DNA from: Paenibacillus sp. BIC5C1
GTDB lineage: Bacteria > Bacillota > Bacilli > Paenibacillales > Paenibacillaceae
Direction: 5' to 3'
Assembly: GCF_032399705.1 (NCBI RefSeq)
Contig: NZ_CP135922.1
Span: 5,890,001-5,954,000 of the forward strand
DNA length: 64,000 bases
Position numbers and translations under genes: made by a program. Position 1 is the stretch's first letter. Every line of letters begins with the position of its first letter. A model generated the notes under the pieces. The model saw only the letters and a program-made list of their open reading frames with translations, searched no databases and was not told the origin of the DNA. Shown here one piece after another: positions 25,214 to 34,974 of this stretch.

Positions 25214-25532
25214 GGGATAAGCCTCTCCGTTCTTATGTAAAAGTAGATTAATCCATCAATCATATTGCATCATTCGGTTCAAATAACATACCTTTCCTTC
25301 TACAAGTCTATCAAAGGTCATCTGCCATGTCCTCCAGATTTTGGTTACATTTTCGTAAACAGAAGAGACATATGCCGATTCTTTCGAAACGATGTCAATA
25401 CAGACATATCGTTACTCTTTTTACTCCTGAATTAATTTTCATTCTCTTATATAAACGTATCATGGACGATGTTTGTTACATACTGATTTGCAGCAGCTTG
25501 TGGGAAAGTGGCCTCTTAGTCGTGGCAAACGT

Positions 25533-25563
25533 AAAAAGGACCCTCGAAAGGGTCCCTTCTTTT
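25533..25563. terminator. Terminator between the two PBP genes
   Basis: GGACCCT-CGAA-AGGGTCC perfect stem with an A-run on the left and TTCTTTT on the right. Read on the minus strand it ends paralog 2 with T5, so the two PBP genes are probably separate transcription units. Confidence 0.8.
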
Positions 25564-25580
25564 GTAATCAGCGACTTATA

Positions 25581-27605
25581 TTACTGTGTATCTGATTCCT
25601 TATTTTTATCTTTTTTCGGTACACCGTCCAGACCAAACTCTTCGTCATACGCATCGAAGATCGCACGTGCAACTGGTGCTGCACTACTGGAACCGAAGCC
25701 CCCTTCAGGGATAACCACAGCTACAGCCAGCTTCGGATTGTTACGCGGTGCGTAAGCAATAAACACCCCGTTATCCACCAATTTCCCTCCGACTAACTGT
25801 GTGGATGTTCCTGTTTTTCTGGCAAAGTCATAAGGGAAACCGCTAAATGAAGATACCTCCGTTGCCATGCCTCGCTGTACTTCATTCCAGTAAGCATCAT
25901 TAAAATCGACTGTGCTGAGCACTTTCGGTTTCATTTTCTCAACCACATTGCCTTGCGAATCACGGAACTCACTGACTAATTGTGGCTCCATACGTTTTCC
26001 TTTATTCGCTAGCATCGTAGCATACTGTGCCAGCTGCATTGTTGTATATTTCCCTTGTTGTCCAAAGGAAGCATATACCAGACGTGTTAAAGAACTCTCC
26101 AATTCATTCTCATATTCTTTGAGACCAGACTTCTCATTTGGCAAGTCTACTCCTGTAGACACACCGAGACCGAATTGCTCCATGTACTTGTCCCATACGC
26201 CAATTCCCTTGGCGCCATACCTGGAGTACAGCTTCTTGCCGATTTCATCAATCATGAACACGTTGGAAGAATGACGAATCGCATCATGAGGAGTCAACAG
26301 ACCATATACGTGACCGGAAGAGTTCTGTACTCTGCGGTTGTCCCCCCCAAATGTCGTAGATCCTCTGTCCGAATAAACCGAATTGGTCGTGAAGAAACCT
26401 TCCTTCAAACCAATTAATACACTAAGCGGTTTGATTGTGGAACCAAGCAATACAACAGATTCCGCCCGTTTACCTGAATCGTCTGGCGGGAATCCACGAA
26501 TGGTACCATTTTGATAAATATATTTTATTTTGTCGTAATCTTCCGTGCTTATACCGCCAGTTCTCCACACATTAGTGTCGTAATCCGGCATACTGGCAGC
26601 AGCAACAATCTTCCCTGTATCCACTTCCATTGCGACTGCAAAACCTGTTTTTGCATTGGGATGCAGCTTACCGGAGACCTGATGTGTATGCAGCCAGCTT
26701 AGTTGATCCAGTATCGCTTGTTCCGTTTTCACCTGAACATTTTTGTTAATTGTTGAAATCAGGTCATACCCTTTTTCAGGTGGGGTAGAGCCTGCTACAC
26801 CTTCAGGCAAGTTCCGCAAGTCAACGTCCACGGAGTTATAACCGCTTTTCCCCCGCAGAACATCCTGATATTGCAGTTCCAGTCCATCGAAGCCAACAAA
26901 CTCATTCTCGGTATATACAAGACCTGGGTCCGTTTGCTTTTTATTGGCCTCATCAACCTCTTTGTATTTATTGAGTGTTTTGGAGCTTTTAAACTTTTTG
27001 AGATAACCAATCGTCTGAACGGCTACCGTATCCGGATCATAGTAACGCACACTTTCTTCTACAATCTGAATTCCCTTGAATTCATCCTTGTGCTGAAGAA
27101 AATAGGCTACTTCCTCATCGGACAGATCACTCTTAATCAAACGTGGCATGAACCCGTTTGCTTTACGCGAATTGAGGTCCATTGCTTCTAAGATGTTATC
27201 GACCGTAAGGGCCTCGGAATCCTTTTTCTTATACTGCTCAAAAACATCATGCAGCCGGGTGGCAATGTCCTCCACTTCCGCTATATTCGGATTAGGCTTG
27301 CCATCCACATCCCCATAATTTTTGTATAAGGTCAGATACAAGGATTGAATCGGCTTGGAGTAAGCCAGCTTCACCTCACCCGTGGAATCATAGATGGTTC
27401 CTCTCACGGGCGCGAGCGGTACATCTTTGGTAATGTTGCTCGCTTCCTCCTGACTGAGCTCAGGCCCTTCCACGAATTGCAAAAATGCCAGCCGTACAAT
27501 AATAACGCTAAAAATAACAAAGGAAGCGAAGAAAAATACGTTCATTCGGTAACTAAAGCGCCGCTTGTCCGTAAGTTCGTCCTTCTCTTTTGAATGATTT
27601 TTCAT
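25581..27605 (-). CDS. Class B penicillin-binding protein (PBP2/PbpA-like), paralog 2
   Basis: A 674-residue class B PBP with the same architecture as paralog 1: membrane anchor near residues 20-42, a dimerisation domain, then the transpeptidase domain with STIK, SSN and KTGTS motifs intact. Long stretches match paralog 1 (VVLLGS-IKPLSVLIGLKEG, QQGKYTT-QLAQY-TMLANKGKR). It has extra residues before NAKTGFAVAMEVDTG and in the RTGGISTEDYDKI loop. Both copies look active. It lies 105 bp after the transglutaminase-fusion gene and may be transcribed with it. Confidence 0.92.
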   Translation of the reverse strand: MKNHSKEKDELTDKRRFSYRMNVFFFASFVIFSVIIVRLAFLQFVEGPELSQEEASNITKDVPLAPVRGTIYDSTGEVKLAYSKPIQSLYLTLYKNYGDVDGKPNPNIAEVEDIATRLHDVFEQYKKKDSEALTVDNILEAMDLNSRKANGFMPRLIKSDLSDEEVAYFLQHKDEFKGIQIVEESVRYYDPDTVAVQTIGYLKKFKSSKTLNKYKEVDEANKKQTDPGLVYTENEFVGFDGLELQYQDVLRGKSGYNSVDVDLRNLPEGVAGSTPPEKGYDLISTINKNVQVKTEQAILDQLSWLHTHQVSGKLHPNAKTGFAVAMEVDTGKIVAAASMPDYDTNVWRTGGISTEDYDKIKYIYQNGTIRGFPPDDSGKRAESVVLLGSTIKPLSVLIGLKEGFFTTNSVYSDRGSTTFGGDNRRVQNSSGHVYGLLTPHDAIRHSSNVFMIDEIGKKLYSRYGAKGIGVWDKYMEQFGLGVSTGVDLPNEKSGLKEYENELESSLTRLVYASFGQQGKYTTMQLAQYATMLANKGKRMEPQLVSEFRDSQGNVVEKMKPKVLSTVDFNDAYWNEVQRGMATEVSSFSGFPYDFARKTGTSTQLVGGKLVDNGVFIAYAPRNNPKLAVAVVIPEGGFGSSSAAPVARAIFDAYDEEFGLDGVPKKDKNKESDTQ

Positions 27606-27710
27606 TCATCCTACCTCTTTCATGACTTGATGCATACCGTCCAGGCTGTACAGCCCCGGCATGATAACCTGGCAACGTCGTCATCTCCCGGACCCATGTC
27701 CGGCGTAATG

Positions 27711-28859
27711 TTAAGCTGATTGATCTTTCAGATGGGTATCCGCAAAGTTAGGAGGATTGAACCAATCGCCACTGATTGCCCAAGTGGGGTCAAGCGGAAT
27801 CCAGCTTTCCGAATCACTTAAATATATTTCATTCCATGCATGTGGACCATATCCACCCTGCCCGTTATAACCAAGCCCTGTAACCACTTTGACTTCCAAA
27901 CCCTGTGAACGAGCCATGACTGCATATAAACGAGCGTAATCGATACATACACCTTGACGTGTATCAAATGTATTTTGTGGCGTCTGCTCATGCCATATGC
28001 CTTTTTGCTCATAGTCATCCACTTTGCCATAGTCATATTGAATGCGAGAACCTACCCAATCATATAATGCCCTGGCTTTGGCTTCATCTGTCGTTTGACC
28101 TTTCACAATTTCTTTTGCCGCAGATTCAATATCCGCCGGAATGTTATGGTCAATGACTTCATATTTGCGTTGCAGGATCGCGCCAAGTTCCTTTTGCACG
28201 GCTTGCGTAAATACAGGCAGCTTGTCCTTGATGAATGTACCTGATAATGGCTCTATGACCGATTTGGCCCCTTGCATATAAATGGGTGAAGCCTCTACAT
28301 AGCGACTGAACATGCTGCCCGGATAGAGACTGACAATCATGAACAACACGGCAATCACAATCATCCCGCGGACGGAGCCAATAACTGTACCAATCACTGC
28401 ACCCGTAAAACGGCTGAAAAATCCTTTGGGTCTGCTCTCTTGCTCTGCCGAATTGTATCTTCTGCTGAAAATAAGGGAAGAGAGCAATCCGAGAACCAAT
28501 CGGATGAAGCCATAACTAATCACAAACAACACGGCAAACCGCATCAGCGGAAAATCAGCAATGGCCGTAATCAATGTATAATACATCTGCTCCCATCGGT
28601 TCAATTCACGGTTTGGCATGTATGCCGCATGCACAGACAACCATTGCTGAACATATGGGGCAAGCCATAATGTTAAACCGATAGATAACAGAATTCCAAT
28701 GACCGCCATAATGCCATCCATGAGGAATCCAAAGAGTCTTCCTGCCGAACGTGAAGCACCTCTGGACCACCCCTGAAGCAATGAAGCCGCCACAATCAGC
28801 AGCAGCATAATCGTTATGCCGTTGAATTCTTTCAGACTATCCAGCCAACTTTGCAGCAC
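27711..28859 (-). CDS. CvpA-like membrane domain fused to transglutaminase-like domain
   Basis: A 382-residue protein. Residues 15-185 hold four to five membrane helices resembling a CvpA/colicin-V-production-type region, including the glycine-rich GAVIGTVIGSVRGMIVIAVLF helix. Residues 245-382 form a transglutaminase-like domain with all three catalytic residues: C305 in GVCIDYARL, H340 in GPHAWNEIY and D357 in LDPTW. The catalytic domain is likely outside the membrane. Family members can act as proteases or cross-linking enzymes; the substrate is unknown. Its place directly before two PBP genes hints at cell-wall work, which is inference. Confidence 0.82.
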   Translation of the reverse strand: MLQSWLDSLKEFNGITIMLLLIVAASLLQGWSRGASRSAGRLFGFLMDGIMAVIGILLSIGLTLWLAPYVQQWLSVHAAYMPNRELNRWEQMYYTLITAIADFPLMRFAVLFVISYGFIRLVLGLLSSLIFSRRYNSAEQESRPKGFFSRFTGAVIGTVIGSVRGMIVIAVLFMIVSLYPGSMFSRYVEASPIYMQGAKSVIEPLSGTFIKDKLPVFTQAVQKELGAILQRKYEVIDHNIPADIESAAKEIVKGQTTDEAKARALYDWVGSRIQYDYGKVDDYEQKGIWHEQTPQNTFDTRQGVCIDYARLYAVMARSQGLEVKVVTGLGYNGQGGYGPHAWNEIYLSDSESWIPLDPTWAISGDWFNPPNFADTHLKDQSA

Positions 28860-28877
28860 GTATCCATTCCTCCTTTA

Positions 28878-29333
28878 CTACGAAGCCGGTGCTGTTCCGT
28901 TCTCCTGTGCCTGTTTGACAAAAGTTCGTATCGTTTCATTGTCGACCTTCCATTCACCCACTGAGATCCCCCGGAATGTAACATCGACTTTATCCGAATT
29001 CGTTCTACCCTTAATCTCCACATTGGGGCTTGTGATGGTAAATGCTCCATCCTGTCCCTTGGTGTATGTTGCTTTGGAAGCTTCCTTGAGCATCATGCTG
29101 GTCGCTTCTTTCTTCAATGTGTCCATCGTACTCGATTGGACGTCAGTAACTGTCTGTTTGATCTGATCAATGGAGATGCCGCTGTATATCAGTAGAGCCG
29201 CAATAATGATGATGGCAATCGCCCATTTCAATACGGTTTTGACCACGTTCAGAACAAAGAACAAAATGATCAACGCAACCACAATCACCAGCCAGTTCTG
29301 CATCACAAACTCTTTGATTACTTCTATGTTCAT
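28878..29333 (-). CDS. Small membrane protein, unknown
   Basis: A 151-residue protein with two close helices near residues 12-55 (NWLVIVVALIILFFVLNVVK and a following LKWAIAIIIIAALLIYSG), then a polar domain of about 95 residues with beta-rich ending (VDVTFRGISVGEWKVDNETI). I do not recognise a family. The start at 29333 has GGAAGG upstream; the 18-codon extension to 29387 has none. It is 18 bp ahead of the transglutaminase-fusion gene, so the two very likely form one operon and may work together. Confidence 0.78.
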   Translation of the reverse strand: MNIEVIKEFVMQNWLVIVVALIILFFVLNVVKTVLKWAIAIIIIAALLIYSGISIDQIKQTVTDVQSSTMDTLKKEATSMMLKEASKATYTKGQDGAFTITSPNVEIKGRTNSDKVDVTFRGISVGEWKVDNETIRTFVKQAQENGTAPAS

Positions 29334-29549
29334 GACTACACCTTCCGTATTAGAGTTGATTATTAACACTTCCCGAATATTATACATGATTTCCGAAGCT
29401 GCTGTCAGCTAAGCCCTCCTATGTAAAAATAAACGGTCTAAGTTCGTCCCGCCGGGCGTACAAGTAGTACCATGAGGTTCTGTCCAAGGAACGGGGAACA
29501 CGTCATGACCAGTTATTGAACATGCATCGCTTAACAAGGAGGGGCTTAT

Positions 29550-30725
29550 GTGAAAACGGCCATCTGGCTATATCTATTTTTGTTCCTTGCTGTTTTTGAT
29601 CTGCACGCCCAGTATCCAATCTTGACCCCTTTCGCTATCTCGCTCGGGGCGGCCCCGACCTTCATCGGCTGGATGATGGGTATCTACTCCTTGACTCATC
29701 TCCCAGGCAATCTGATTGCGGGAACTCAAATCGACAAACATGGCAGTCGTCGTTACATTGTATTCAGTTTGCTGGGTGCAGGCATCATTTTGCTTATCCA
29801 GGCGCAAATCCATACACCATGGCAGCTGCTCGCCCTGCGCTCCATCAGTGGGTTTGTACTTGCTTTTCTGTCTCCCGCCTGTCTCGCACTGCTTGCGCAA
29901 CTGTCAAGTGATCCAATCAAGCAAGGCAAGTATATGTCAGGCCATGGCGTCGTACATACGCTGGCATCCGTGGTATCGCCTGCCGCAGGCGCATTGATCG
30001 TCGGAGCTTTAGGATTTTCCGCCACCTTTGCGAGTCTCGGTTATCTGCTCATTCTGTCAGGTGTTATCGCATGGTTATCCATGCCCAAAGGCATCGCTGA
30101 AGTTCAGCATGAGAAAGTGACCGAGCCCGCCAAGCCTATCAACCTGGTTGAAGAAAAAAGGAAATTCCTGCCCGTATCTTGGCGATATTTTGCTCTGCCA
30201 CTTGTCATTGCTTGTGCTCAAGGAATTCTTTTTTTTGAACTGCCTCTGCGTGGAGGCGGCCATTCGTCCATGATGTCTACCGGACTTTTGTTTTCCATTA
30301 TCAGCATTGGAGCACTATTTACCCTGAGTATGCTATTTCTCAATCGTTATTCCCCAAAACTGCGGTTGATTGCAGGTGTACTGCTGATGTCTTTATGTTT
30401 CTTTACTCTGGCGGCCATACCACAAATTCCATTATCATCCGTGCTTTTCGTTCTGGGGATGTCCAAGGGCATTATTTTCCCAGCCATGGCAACACTTTTT
30501 ATTCATTTAAGCGGCGGAAACAAGCTGGGGCGTATCTTCTCATTACAATCCATCGCTACCTCCATCGGTTCTTTCATCGGTCCAATCACAGCAGGACAAC
30601 TTCGTGTCGGTTTATCGCCGTATTTCATTGCTTTTGTATTATTGATGATCGGCATTATGCTGCTCCCTTATTTCACTGCCAGACGTGAAGCTTCCTTGCC
30701 TGATCCCAAAAGCATACTGGGTTAA
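29550..30725 (+). CDS. MFS transporter
   Basis: A 391-residue major facilitator with about 12 helices in two halves and a central charged loop (EVQHEKVTEPAKPINLVEEKRK). The loop between helices 2 and 3 reads GTQIDKHGSRRYI, a version of the DxxGxRR motif. The start is GTG with AAGGAGGGG five bases before it. Substrate unknown; it looks like a drug/sugar efflux type. Single gene, divergent from the membrane-protein operon. Confidence 0.87.
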   Translation: MKTAIWLYLFLFLAVFDLHAQYPILTPFAISLGAAPTFIGWMMGIYSLTHLPGNLIAGTQIDKHGSRRYIVFSLLGAGIILLIQAQIHTPWQLLALRSISGFVLAFLSPACLALLAQLSSDPIKQGKYMSGHGVVHTLASVVSPAAGALIVGALGFSATFASLGYLLILSGVIAWLSMPKGIAEVQHEKVTEPAKPINLVEEKRKFLPVSWRYFALPLVIACAQGILFFELPLRGGGHSSMMSTGLLFSIISIGALFTLSMLFLNRYSPKLRLIAGVLLMSLCFFTLAAIPQIPLSSVLFVLGMSKGIIFPAMATLFIHLSGGNKLGRIFSLQSIATSIGSFIGPITAGQLRVGLSPYFIAFVLLMIGIMLLPYFTARREASLPDPKSILG

Positions 30726-31095
30726 CCGTATCTAGATAATCTATATTCAAACCCTTTGACAACAGAAAGGCTTGTATTTTTCTTGGCTTTGCATCATTCC
30801 CCCATTTACAGCTAAACTATATAAAACGGACTGATGTTCTACACACAAATGAAGTGACTTCTTATCTTTAAGTTTTTTCTTCTTCATTATCCTCATTAGG
30901 AATGGACGATCCAAAACGGAACGGCCACTTAGACATTCAGTTTAGAATGTGGAAAAGAAGTTAGAAATTAAAGATGTTTCTGTCAGCGTAGTCGCTCGTG
31001 TAAGAATTAGAAGGTCCAGTTTATATAATCCAGTCGATTTTCGCTGCAACATTTCCCGGGGAATGTCGACATAAGCTCTTGATTAAGAGGTGAAT
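30726..31095. other. Intergenic region before the Toprim gene
   Basis: No gene is seen in about 370 bp. A near-perfect 18-bp palindrome (ACATTTCCCGGGGAATGT, 31049-31066) lies about 30 nt before the Toprim start, and a TATAAT at 31023-31028 is a possible -10. The palindrome may be an operator. Confidence 0.35.
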
Positions 31096-31098
31096 ATG

Positions 31099-31446
31099 AT
31101 GCCTATTCATGTCATTGTGGAAGGTAAAAATGACCGCAGTAAACTAAAACGTCTCGTAGGACCTGAAATCAACATTTTGTGCACATTTGGAACACTGAAT
31201 TCCCTCAAGCTTGAGTCGCTGCGCAAACAGGTTGGTTACGATGAGGTCTACTTATTTATGGATAATGACAGTTCAGGTAAAAAAATCAGGGGTGTGCTGC
31301 GAGATGCCTTCCCGGACGCAGTACAGATGTATACACGACGTGGTTATGCGGGTGTGGAGGGAACTCCCGACGAATATATCATCGCCCAGCTGGAAAAAGC
31401 CGGATTGGAATCGTATATCCAATATCCTGAATTCCCATCGTTTTAA
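31099..31446 (+). CDS. Small Toprim-domain protein
   Basis: A 115-residue protein that is essentially a bare Toprim fold. The conserved Glu is in VIVEGKND and the DxD motif is FMDNDSSG. Toprim domains bind magnesium and act in primases, topoisomerases, OLD nucleases and RNase M5-type enzymes. This short form resembles COG1658-like proteins but is smaller than RNase M5. The exact role is unknown. Start choice between the ATGs at 31096 and 31099 is open; AGAGG lies 5 or 8 nt away. Confidence 0.82.
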   Translation: MPIHVIVEGKNDRSKLKRLVGPEINILCTFGTLNSLKLESLRKQVGYDEVYLFMDNDSSGKKIRGVLRDAFPDAVQMYTRRGYAGVEGTPDEYIIAQLEKAGLESYIQYPEFPSF

Positions 31447-31451
31447 ACCGT

Positions 31452-31500
31452 AAGAGGCTGCTCGCCGGGGTATTCATTCAACCCAGGAAGCAGCCTCTTT
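31452..31500. terminator. Bidirectional terminator (Toprim gene / sco)
   Basis: AAGAGGCTGCT and AGCAGCCTCTT pair around an inner GGGT / ACCC stem, with TTATT on the right. Confidence 0.85.
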
Positions 31501-31525
31501 ATTGATTTGTTATTATGACACATCT

Positions 31526-32140
31526 CTATTCCTTAATCAGATTGCGAATGTCTTCCGCAATGACAGCTGGTTCAACATCCTCTGTATTAAACGCGTTATA
31601 TACCTTGCGCAATTGATTATTTCGATCCACCAATCCAATCATGTTCATATGGGCAAAATCGTCCTTGTTCTCACCTTCAATGAGGATCTGGAATGAATCC
31701 TTGGCGAGCTGCTTCGTTTGATCCATATCCCCCCGCAGGAAATACCAACCTTCATAATCCGCATGGAATCGATCTGCAAATTCTTTAATCTTCTCCTTTG
31801 TATCCACTTTCGGATCAAACGAGATAGATACAAAGGAAGCATCCTTCCCAAAGGTATCGTCCTCTTTCAACAGATCCTGCACTTGGGATAACGTAAAGGT
31901 CGTAATTGGGCACACATCCGGACAACTGGTGAAATAAAAGTAGAACAAACGCACCTTGCCTTTGGTATCATCCAGAGACACTGTGCTTCCATCCACATTT
32001 TCCATCGAGAAGGATTGAATCTCCCGAATTTCGGGTAACTTTTCCTTGCTGGCAAATACGGTGCCCCACATTAAATACACCGCCATAATCAGCGCAAGCC
32101 CTAGCAGCATCCATGTCCATTTATATTTTTTCAGCATCAT
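31526..32140 (-). CDS. Sco1/SenC-type copper chaperone
   Basis: A 204-residue protein with an N-terminal membrane anchor (WMLLGLALIMAVYLMWG) and a thioredoxin-like domain. The copper ligands are the two Cys of SCPDVCP and the His of DFAHMNM. Sco proteins insert copper into the CuA centre of cytochrome c oxidase (B. subtilis YpmQ). The start near 32140 follows GGAAGGG. It is 227 bp downstream of ctaB on the same strand; together with ctaA they serve aa3 oxidase assembly. Confidence 0.92.
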   Translation of the reverse strand: MMLKKYKWTWMLLGLALIMAVYLMWGTVFASKEKLPEIREIQSFSMENVDGSTVSLDDTKGKVRLFYFYFTSCPDVCPITTFTLSQVQDLLKEDDTFGKDASFVSISFDPKVDTKEKIKEFADRFHADYEGWYFLRGDMDQTKQLAKDSFQILIEGENKDDFAHMNMIGLVDRNNQLRKVYNAFNTEDVEPAVIAEDIRNLIKE

Positions 32141-32366
32141 TATCGTCCCTTCCGATATCAGATCATATGAATACGCATACATAAACTTTGAACAGTTCTC
32201 TATAAATTATGGACTCTGGATCGTATTTTCAATGGCATTTCCTCATTCCCTTACCACTTTGATGCATATGTATACGAAGAACCTAAACGACAAAGGTCCC
32301 CCTAGTTATTGTAACGGATCCACGGCCCCGTGCCCATCTAATGTTTATTAAAGCATTTCATGCTGC

Positions 32367-33296
32367 TCATTTGTGCACTGTATCCAGAATCATCAATATA
32401 AAACTCAAAGATAGATAGTTAATGGAGTAAAGGAAGACCTTTTTGGCCCAGGCATCTGTATTTTGTGCACGAAAACCTTTAAGTGCGTAGTACAGCCACA
32501 GAACAGAAAGTATCAGTGAGACAGTAAGATAGAAGATTCCTGCATACCCGTAAGCATACATGAGGACCGGGACAAAGATTTGCAAAACCAGATAAGGAAG
32601 CATCTGAATCTTGGTCCGTTCAATACCCTTTACTACCGGTAATAGTGGAAATCCACCAGCCCGATAATCTTCCACCCTGCGGATCGCGAGCGCCCAGAAG
32701 TGTGGGGGCTGCCATAAAAACAACATAGCCAGAAGAAGCCATGCACCAAGATCCATACGTCCGGTTACTGCGACATACCCGATGACTGGCGGCATTGCAC
32801 CAGACAGACCACCTATGGAGGTGCTCCATGTCGACGAACGTTTTAACCAAAGGGTGTACATAATCACATAGACAAACATGCCAAAAATGCCGCATAATCC
32901 GGCAAGTACCCCGGAGAAGGAAAAGAGTACGGATAATCCAATCACACCCAAAATAATGGCATAGGATAAAACAACTTTGGGTGTTAAACGTCCTGTTGGT
33001 AAGGACCTGTTGCGGGTACGTTCCATTTTGAGATCAAGTTCACGGTCAAAGTAATTGTTAAATACACAAGAAGAAGCCATAATCAGTACCGTTCCAAGTA
33101 GGGTTAACAGCATCTTGCTGTAATTGACGTCCCACTGTGATGCAAGCCAAAAGCCACCAAAAACCGCAATAAGGTTGGTTCGAAGAATGCCCGGTTTCGT
33201 AATATGGATAAAATCTTTCCACGTCCCTGATTTCATCGGAGGCGCAGATCGTGTTGCCGAATCGGAAGAAGCCTGGTATCTCAATGGATTGTCCAC
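32367..33296 (-). CDS. ctaB: Protoheme IX farnesyltransferase CtaB
   Basis: A 309-residue UbiA-family prenyltransferase with about nine helices. The first Asp-rich motif is NNYFDRELDLKMERTRNR, where the N/DxxxD residues bind the farnesyl diphosphate. It makes haem O from haem B for cytochrome oxidase. The start is GTG at 33296 with AGGGGG ten bases upstream. The polar N-terminus before HITKPGI is about 30 residues, normal for Bacillales. Confidence 0.94.
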   Translation of the reverse strand: MDNPLRYQASSDSATRSAPPMKSGTWKDFIHITKPGILRTNLIAVFGGFWLASQWDVNYSKMLLTLLGTVLIMASSCVFNNYFDRELDLKMERTRNRSLPTGRLTPKVVLSYAIILGVIGLSVLFSFSGVLAGLCGIFGMFVYVIMYTLWLKRSSTWSTSIGGLSGAMPPVIGYVAVTGRMDLGAWLLLAMLFLWQPPHFWALAIRRVEDYRAGGFPLLPVVKGIERTKIQMLPYLVLQIFVPVLMYAYGYAGIFYLTVSLILSVLWLYYALKGFRAQNTDAWAKKVFLYSINYLSLSFILMILDTVHK

Positions 33297-33549
33297 GCTT
33301 GTGAATCCCCCTTCTTCTTGATCTCATGGAGGTTTTTCTCTCTGCCTCCGATATAAAGTTTATCACAGGAAAAGGAAAAAGAGTTTGACAATGCTCGTAC
33401 AATTGCTGTCAATTGAGCAGGTTCTTGTCATATCTTTGGAAATTAGGGTGTTTTGCTTCCCGGTAGGCGGATAATATACACTATATATGGGTATCACCTA
33501 GATAGAGAGACAACTCGCATTAAAGATACACCACACAAAGGAGACGTTT

Positions 33550-34530
33550 ATGGATACTTCTACACATTTTGTCATGGGGATTGGTTTGGCCGGTCTGGCT
33601 TATGTCGATCCTGTTGTCGCGACGAGTCCCATGCTCGCAGCTGCGGTCATGGTAGGCACCATTGCAGGCTCGCAGGCTCCTGACATCGATACTGCGTTAC
33701 GTCTCAAAAGCAACTCGCTCTACATCCGGAATCACCGGGGCATGTCCCATTCACTGCCATTTCTCCTGTTATGGGTTCTGCTCATCACCGGTGTCATTGC
33801 ACTGATCTTTCCGGGTGTCGCTATTGGACACGTCGCGGCCTGGACTGCTGTCGCCGTAGGCGTTCACGTTTTTACCGATTTGTTCAATACCTATGGAACT
33901 CAGGCAGCACGGCCTTTTACAGAACGCTGGATTGCCTGGAACATCATTCATATTTTTGATCCATTTCTGTTCACCACACATGTGCTGGCCATATTGCTAT
34001 GGGCTTTCGATCTGATCGCCCCTGCTCCACTCTTTGTTTCACTGTATATTTTGATTGGCCTGTATTATGTATGGAGAACTATGGCACGTGCTATGGCTGT
34101 GAGACAGGTGAAGCGGCTCGACAAAAATAATTCAGAGGCTCATTACATGGTCATCCCAACGATATCCTGGAACCGATGGCATGTGGTGAAAAGACATGAA
34201 GATGGCAGTTATGAGATTGGCAAAATGGATCATTCCGTCCTAACCTGGAATCTCCATGCTTCATCGTCCACTCACGCAGCTGTCGCCGCTTCACGCAAAT
34301 CTCCTGAAGTCACTGCATTTCTGTATTTCACCTCCTATGCTGTTGCAGAGGTGGAAGAATTACCAGCTGGATACAAGGTTCGCTGGGCTGATGTGCGTTA
34401 TCGACACCGCAAACAATATCCATTTGTCGCTGTAGTCGTTATGGATCGAAATTTCGAAACGATTGATACCTATGTCGGCTGGTTAAGTGACGAGAAAATG
34501 GATAAAAAACTTTTATCCGCACGCTCTTGA
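33550..34530 (+). CDS. YfhP-type membrane-bound metal-dependent hydrolase
   Basis: A 326-residue protein with four to five helices in its first 180 residues and a soluble C-terminal part. THFVMGIGLA, the SQAPDIDT Asp pair, NHRGMSHS and HVFTDLFNTYG are the conserved metal-site motifs of the DUF457/YdjM group to which YfhP belongs. The enzymatic substrate is not known. Single gene with AAAGGAG before the ATG, followed by a strong terminator. Confidence 0.87.
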   Translation: MDTSTHFVMGIGLAGLAYVDPVVATSPMLAAAVMVGTIAGSQAPDIDTALRLKSNSLYIRNHRGMSHSLPFLLLWVLLITGVIALIFPGVAIGHVAAWTAVAVGVHVFTDLFNTYGTQAARPFTERWIAWNIIHIFDPFLFTTHVLAILLWAFDLIAPAPLFVSLYILIGLYYVWRTMARAMAVRQVKRLDKNNSEAHYMVIPTISWNRWHVVKRHEDGSYEIGKMDHSVLTWNLHASSSTHAAVAASRKSPEVTAFLYFTSYAVAEVEELPAGYKVRWADVRYRHRKQYPFVAVVVMDRNFETIDTYVGWLSDEKMDKKLLSARS

Positions 34531-34580
34531 CGAAAGGTGCATGGAAAGGCACAATCAGACATAGGAACGAATACGCGAGA

Positions 34581-34614
34581 AAGCCCGGAGCGTTTCCGCT
34601 CCGGGCTTCTGCTT
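34581..34614 (+). terminator. Terminator after the YfhP-type gene
   Basis: AAGCCCGGAGCG / CGCTCCGGGCTT perfect stem with a short TTTC loop, followed by CTGCTTATT. It also lies just after the convergent SASP stop. Confidence 0.75.
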
Positions 34615-34635
34615 ATTGCTTTTTGGTTATAATAA

Positions 34636-34854
34636 TTATTTGCCAGACCCAGCCAGAGACTGCTCAGCGATTTGTACCAGACGTTTGGTGATGTATCCGC
34701 CCAGAGATCCTGTCTCACGGGAAGTGTAGTTACCGTAGTAACCGTCTTGTGGGATAGTTACACCCAGTTCTTGTGCAGCTTCGATTTTCAATTGTTGCAG
34801 TGCTGAGTTTGCTTGAGGTACCACCAAGTTGTTAGAACGAGATCCTTGAGCCAT
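34636..34854 (-). CDS. Alpha/beta-type small acid-soluble spore protein
   Basis: A 72-residue SASP with both conserved regions: KIEAAQELG, with the GPR protease cleavage Glu, and SLGGYITKRLVQIAEQ, which binds DNA. These proteins coat and protect spore DNA and are made under sigma-G. A strong GGGAG site precedes the ATG. It is very like the copy at 38032-38265 in reverse orientation. Confidence 0.95.
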   Translation of the reverse strand: MAQGSRSNNLVVPQANSALQQLKIEAAQELGVTIPQDGYYGNYTSRETGSLGGYITKRLVQIAEQSLAGSGK

Positions 34855-34974
34855 ATTTAAAATCTCCCTTCAATCTGTGTCTGTAATGTAATTGCAAGCT
34901 TGCAAGATTATTATGGCTCGTGTGCTTCAGGTTATACGGAATTTCATCAAATATCTATATGGAGGTTTTTCCCA

